Positions 26,290 through 28,720 of a stretch of 28,720 nt of DNA are shown in pieces. Each line of letters starts with the position of its first letter. Positions within the stretch are counted from its first letter, which is position 1. The DNA is from an uncultured Candidatus Saccharibacteria bacterium. Lineage in GTDB: Bacteria > Patescibacteriota > Saccharimonadia > Saccharimonadales > Saccharimonadaceae. The notes beneath the pieces are model-generated. The model did not search any database. It saw nothing but the letters and a program-made list of their open reading frames with translations, and was not told where the DNA came from. Both the position numbers and the translations under genes were made by a program. The DNA is taken from NCBI GenBank assembly GCA_949101405.1, contig CARYFM010000012.1:1-28720 (forward strand). Direction: 5' to 3'.

Positions 26290-26714
26290 TACTTAATCTC
26301 CTTTGGATTTTGTGCCGTGTGTGCATGTTCGGCGTCATCAAAGACGCGGAGTCTGCCTAAACGGTCAGCAGCCAATTTATTTTTTGGCAACATCCCTTTG
26401 ACAGCATGCTCAATTGCGACCTTTGGATTCTTCTCAATAACTTCTTCTAGTTTTAGTTCGGTGATGCCACCAGGGAAACCACTATGGCGATAATATTTTT
26501 TACCCACCATTTTGTTGCCAGTGACCTGGATGTTCTTGGCGTTGATAACTACAACATAGTCACCATTGTCGACATGCGGGGTGAAAGTTGGTTTGCTCTT
26601 CCCCATTAGCTTGTCAGCAATCACGACGGCGAGTTTGCCGAGTGGCATGCTGCTAGCATCAATCAAGTACCATTCGCGGCTGATTTCTGAACCCTTTTGA
26701 CTATAAGTTTTCAT
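26289..26714 (-). CDS. rplM: Ribosomal protein uL13
   Basis: L13 is an early-assembly protein of the large subunit. In 141 aa it shows REWYLIDASSMPLGKLAVVIADKLMGKSKPTFTPHVDNGDYVVVINA, then HSGFPGGI and AVKGMLPKNKLAADRLGRLRVF, all family signatures. A GGAGGGG ribosome binding site lies inside the end of rplQ, and only the A of TAAATG separates the two genes. Confidence 0.98.
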   Translation of the reverse strand: MKTYSQKGSEISREWYLIDASSMPLGKLAVVIADKLMGKSKPTFTPHVDNGDYVVVINAKNIQVTGNKMVGKKYYRHSGFPGGITELKLEEVIEKNPKVAIEHAVKGMLPKNKLAADRLGRLRVFDDAEHAHTAQNPKEIK

Positions 26715-27104
26715 TTATTTCCCCTCCTTTTTGGATAGGTCAATACTATCGACAAAACTGATGGTGCCCATCTCGGTATTGTCTCCTTTGCGGAAGCCAG
26801 CCCGCTCAATACGAAGATAGCCGGAATCGCGCTTGATTTGTGGAGCAATGACATCCATGAGCAAATCTGCGGTCTTGATATCGTCCAATTTGCTGATGAG
26901 CAGACGACGATTAGCTAGACCACCACGTTTTGCGATGGTAATTAGTTTTTCGGTGTCGCGACGGATTTCTTTAGTGCGAGCTAAAGTTGTCGTGATGCCA
27001 GTATCGGCATGTTCGATTAGCGCTTTCATGAGCCCACGCGTTAGCGCTCGTCGCTGGTCGGTTTCACGGCCGAATTTGCGGCCTTTGTATCCATGACGAT
27101 GCAT
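26715..27104 (-). CDS. rplQ: Ribosomal protein bL17
   Basis: L17 binds near the exit tunnel of the large subunit. The 129 aa start MHRHGYKGRKFGRETDQRRALTRGLMKALIEH, followed by TTLARTKEIRRDTEKLITIAKRG, clear L17 signatures. It follows rpoA with a 1-base gap, the standard alpha-operon order. Confidence 0.98.
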   Translation of the reverse strand: MHRHGYKGRKFGRETDQRRALTRGLMKALIEHADTGITTTLARTKEIRRDTEKLITIAKRGGLANRRLLISKLDDIKTADLLMDVIAPQIKRDSGYLRIERAGFRKGDNTEMGTISFVDSIDLSKKEGK

Positions 27105-27105
27105 T

Positions 27106-28044
27106 TTATAATAACTCCGTTAATTTCTCTTTAACTTCGTCCAATGCCTTGCTGCCGAAGCCTTTGAGATCTTTGAGATCAACCTCAGACAACGCTACGA
27201 GGTCACGGACGGTCTTGATATCGTTGTTAACTAGTGCGTTAGCTGTACGAGCTGAGAGACCTAGTTCTTCGATTGGCAGGGCCAAACCAGAATCATCAGC
27301 TTCGGATTCTACGCCAGGGGCGGGTGCGCTCTCGACAGTAGTGCCATTAGCTAGTGCAGTATATTGGTTTACCAGGATGGCATTGGCTTCCTCGAAAGCT
27401 TCTTGTGGGGTGATAGTGCCATCGGTGTCAACTGTGATAGTTAACTGCTGCAAGTTGGTATCTTGTCCAACGCGGGTGTTCTCAACCTTGAAACGTACGC
27501 GGAGTACTGGACTAAAAACAGCGTCAAGTGCAATCATATCACTATGAATGCGGTCATTTGAGGACTTATCAATCGAAAGATAGCCGCGGCCAGTCTCAAT
27601 GACGAAGTTCATCTTTAGGGTGAACTCAGGATCATCAATATGGCAAATGATTTGATTTGGGTTGCCAACTTCGATACCAGCTGGGAATTTGATATCGCCA
27701 GCAGTAACTGCGCCGTCTTTGCCAGCGTTTTTGCCTTTGATTTCGAAAGCAACTTCGACTGGCTCATCAGAGTGAGATTTGAGACGAATATTCTTTAGAT
27801 TGAGCATAACGTCAACAATATCCTCACGTACTCCAGCTACAGGAGCGTACTCATGGTTGGTACCCTCAACGCTGAAAGCGGTGATAGCGGCGCCCTTGAT
27901 ACTAGAGAGCAAAACGCGGCGAATAGAGTTGCCTAGAGTATTGCCATAGCCGTAGAACAATGGACGAATCACAAATTCAGCGCTGTTGTCTCCCAATTGG
28001 TTGACTTCGGCTAAATTGGCCTCGTGAATAACTTTTGTAGTCAT
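27106..28044 (-). CDS. rpoA: RNA polymerase alpha subunit
   Basis: Alpha dimerises through its N-terminal domain to start polymerase assembly; its C-terminal domain contacts UP elements and activators. At 312 aa both are present. The N-terminal domain has FVIRPLFYGYGNTLGNSIRRVLLSSIKGAAITAF. The C-terminal domain has LPIEELGLSARTANALVNNDIKTVRDLVALSEVDLKDLKGFGSKALDEVKEKL. An acidic Ala/Pro linker joins them. It follows rpsD by 8 bases with a perfect AAGGAGG ribosome binding site. Confidence 0.99.
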   Translation of the reverse strand: MTTKVIHEANLAEVNQLGDNSAEFVIRPLFYGYGNTLGNSIRRVLLSSIKGAAITAFSVEGTNHEYAPVAGVREDIVDVMLNLKNIRLKSHSDEPVEVAFEIKGKNAGKDGAVTAGDIKFPAGIEVGNPNQIICHIDDPEFTLKMNFVIETGRGYLSIDKSSNDRIHSDMIALDAVFSPVLRVRFKVENTRVGQDTNLQQLTITVDTDGTITPQEAFEEANAILVNQYTALANGTTVESAPAPGVESEADDSGLALPIEELGLSARTANALVNNDIKTVRDLVALSEVDLKDLKGFGSKALDEVKEKLTELL

Positions 28045-28052
28045 TTTCCTCC

Positions 28053-28670
28053 TTAGCGTGAGTAGTACTCAACGATTAGTTGTTCATTAATGCCAGCTTC
28101 TGCCTCTTCGCGTTTGGGCAGGCTAGTGATTTCAATCTTCATTTTCTTCGGATCGGATTTGAGCCAACTAAGCGGAGTAGTTGCCGCACCGCTGACTACG
28201 CTTTCGAGATTCTTGAAATATTCAGATTTTTGAGACTTAGGACGGACTTCCAAAACATCACCTGGTTTGAGACGAATGGATGGAATATCAATCCGACGTC
28301 CATTGAGCAAGAAGTGACCATGTGAAACCAGTTGGCGAGCTTGACGGCGGGTGCCAGCAAAGCCAGCGCGATAAACTGCGTTGTCTGCGCGGCGCTCAAG
28401 ATATTGCAAGAGGTTTTCGCCAGCGAGACCGTCAGCACGGGCAGCTTCTTTCATTAATTTTGCGAATTGTTTTTCGAGCAAGCCGTAAAGACGGCGAACT
28501 TTTTGCTTTTCGCGCAGCTGAGTCAAATATAGACTACCACCGCGCACACGCATGTCAGCGTGCTCGCCGGGGATACCAGACTTCTTGGCCATAACCTTGT
28601 GAGCCTTTGGCGCTAAAGCATAGCCTTCGCGGCGACTTTGTTTAACAATTGGAGAAATATCTCGTGCCAT
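28053..28670 (-). CDS. rpsD: Ribosomal protein uS4
   Basis: S4 starts assembly of the small subunit body and proofreads decoding. The 205 aa contain the S4 RNA-binding domain (LERRADNAVYRAGFAGTRRQARQLVSHGHFLLNGRRIDIPSIRLKPGDVLEV) and end in a typical tail (EAGINEQLIVEYYSR). The N-terminus lacks the zinc-binding cysteines found in some S4 proteins. Its ATG overlaps the rpsK stop (TAATG). Confidence 0.98.
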   Translation of the reverse strand: MARDISPIVKQSRREGYALAPKAHKVMAKKSGIPGEHADMRVRGGSLYLTQLREKQKVRRLYGLLEKQFAKLMKEAARADGLAGENLLQYLERRADNAVYRAGFAGTRRQARQLVSHGHFLLNGRRIDIPSIRLKPGDVLEVRPKSQKSEYFKNLESVVSGAATTPLSWLKSDPKKMKIEITSLPKREEAEAGINEQLIVEYYSR

Positions 28671-28720
28671 TACGGTTTCCTTTCTCCCTTAGGACGCACG
28701 CCACCGTGCGCGATTGGGGT
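28670..28720 (-). CDS. rpsK: Ribosomal protein uS11, C-terminal end only
   Basis: The minus-strand frame entering at the right edge reads TPIAHGGVRPKGERKP and a TAA stop at 28672-28670. It matches the conserved S11 C-terminus (TPIPHNGCRPPKKRRV in many bacteria), with Ala, Gly and Val replacing Pro, Asn and Cys. The order rpsK-rpsD-rpoA-rplQ is the standard one, which supports the call. Confidence 0.9.
   Translation of the reverse strand, partial: TPIAHGGVRPKGERKP

Noticed and set aside
1..28720. CRISPR array, insertion sequence, integrase or attachment site
   Set aside because: No regularly spaced repeats, transposase or integrase motifs were seen on either strand; the tRNA-Gln has no neighbouring integrase.

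Overview
The window looks like a piece of a Patescibacteria (CPR) chromosome, most likely a Candidatus Saccharibacteria (TM7) member. Supporting signs are the ribosomal protein blocks on one strand, long charged N-terminal extensions on L1 and SecE, a fragment of the FISUMP-type surface domain ending in the TM7-like FPLRCLSTVLGM tail, a very small accessory gene complement between housekeeping genes, and TGA used as an ordinary stop (genetic code 11). Promoters follow the sigma-70 pattern closely (TTGACA/TTGCCA, 17-base spacer, TATAAT), so many transcription units can be drawn directly from the sequence. The taxonomic call is an inference; no 16S rRNA is present.

Left third (1-8450): the normally compact secE-nusG-rplK-rplA-rplJ-rplL cluster, all on the minus strand, is broken up. 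An exported lipoprotein gene (505 aa, plus strand) lies between nusG and rplK, a 458-aa Cys-rich membrane-anchored protein lies between rplK and rplA, and a FISUMP-domain remnant lies between rplA and rplJ. A further exported protein of unknown function runs off the left edge. The rplK, rplA and rplJ-rplL units and the accessory genes each have a recognisable promoter, most have a terminator, and rplJ keeps its L10 autoregulatory leader. Two of the accessory genes have 5' leaders that can fold into competing hairpins around the ribosome binding site.

Middle (8450-12960): tRNA-Gln(CTG) with its own promoter, hairpin-rich leader and terminator; a NERD nuclease-related protein with a predicted leaderless mRNA; a glutamate-racemase-like protein lacking both catalytic cysteines; a PemK/MazF-like toxin broken by one in-frame TAA; a promoter-to-terminator unit of about 55 nt that looks like a small RNA reading towards the toxin's 3' end; and a LytR-CpsA-Psr (LCP) ligase with a histone-H1-like basic tail.

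Polysaccharide locus (13043-21669, minus): priming sugar transferase, a GT2-GT4 fusion, an EpsG-like polymerase, a pyruvyl-transferase-like protein, a QueC-like PP-loop protein, a CapA-like protein and a Wzx-type flippase. The genes are nearly abutting and form one operon. All except the priming transferase look more AT-rich than their surroundings, as expected for an exchangeable surface-polymer cassette between a conserved initiator (21040-21669) and the LCP ligase that would attach the product. A 12-base G/C run in the operon's 5' UTR and a 9-base G run just upstream of its promoter suggest phase-variable expression.

Right third (21840-28720): a divergent two-gene module (unknown soluble protein plus overlapping four-helix membrane protein), then on the minus strand VanZ-like, Fic, RecR (zinc finger cysteines mostly lost) and KilA-N genes, followed by the rpsK-rpsD-rpoA-rplQ-rplM-rpsI block.
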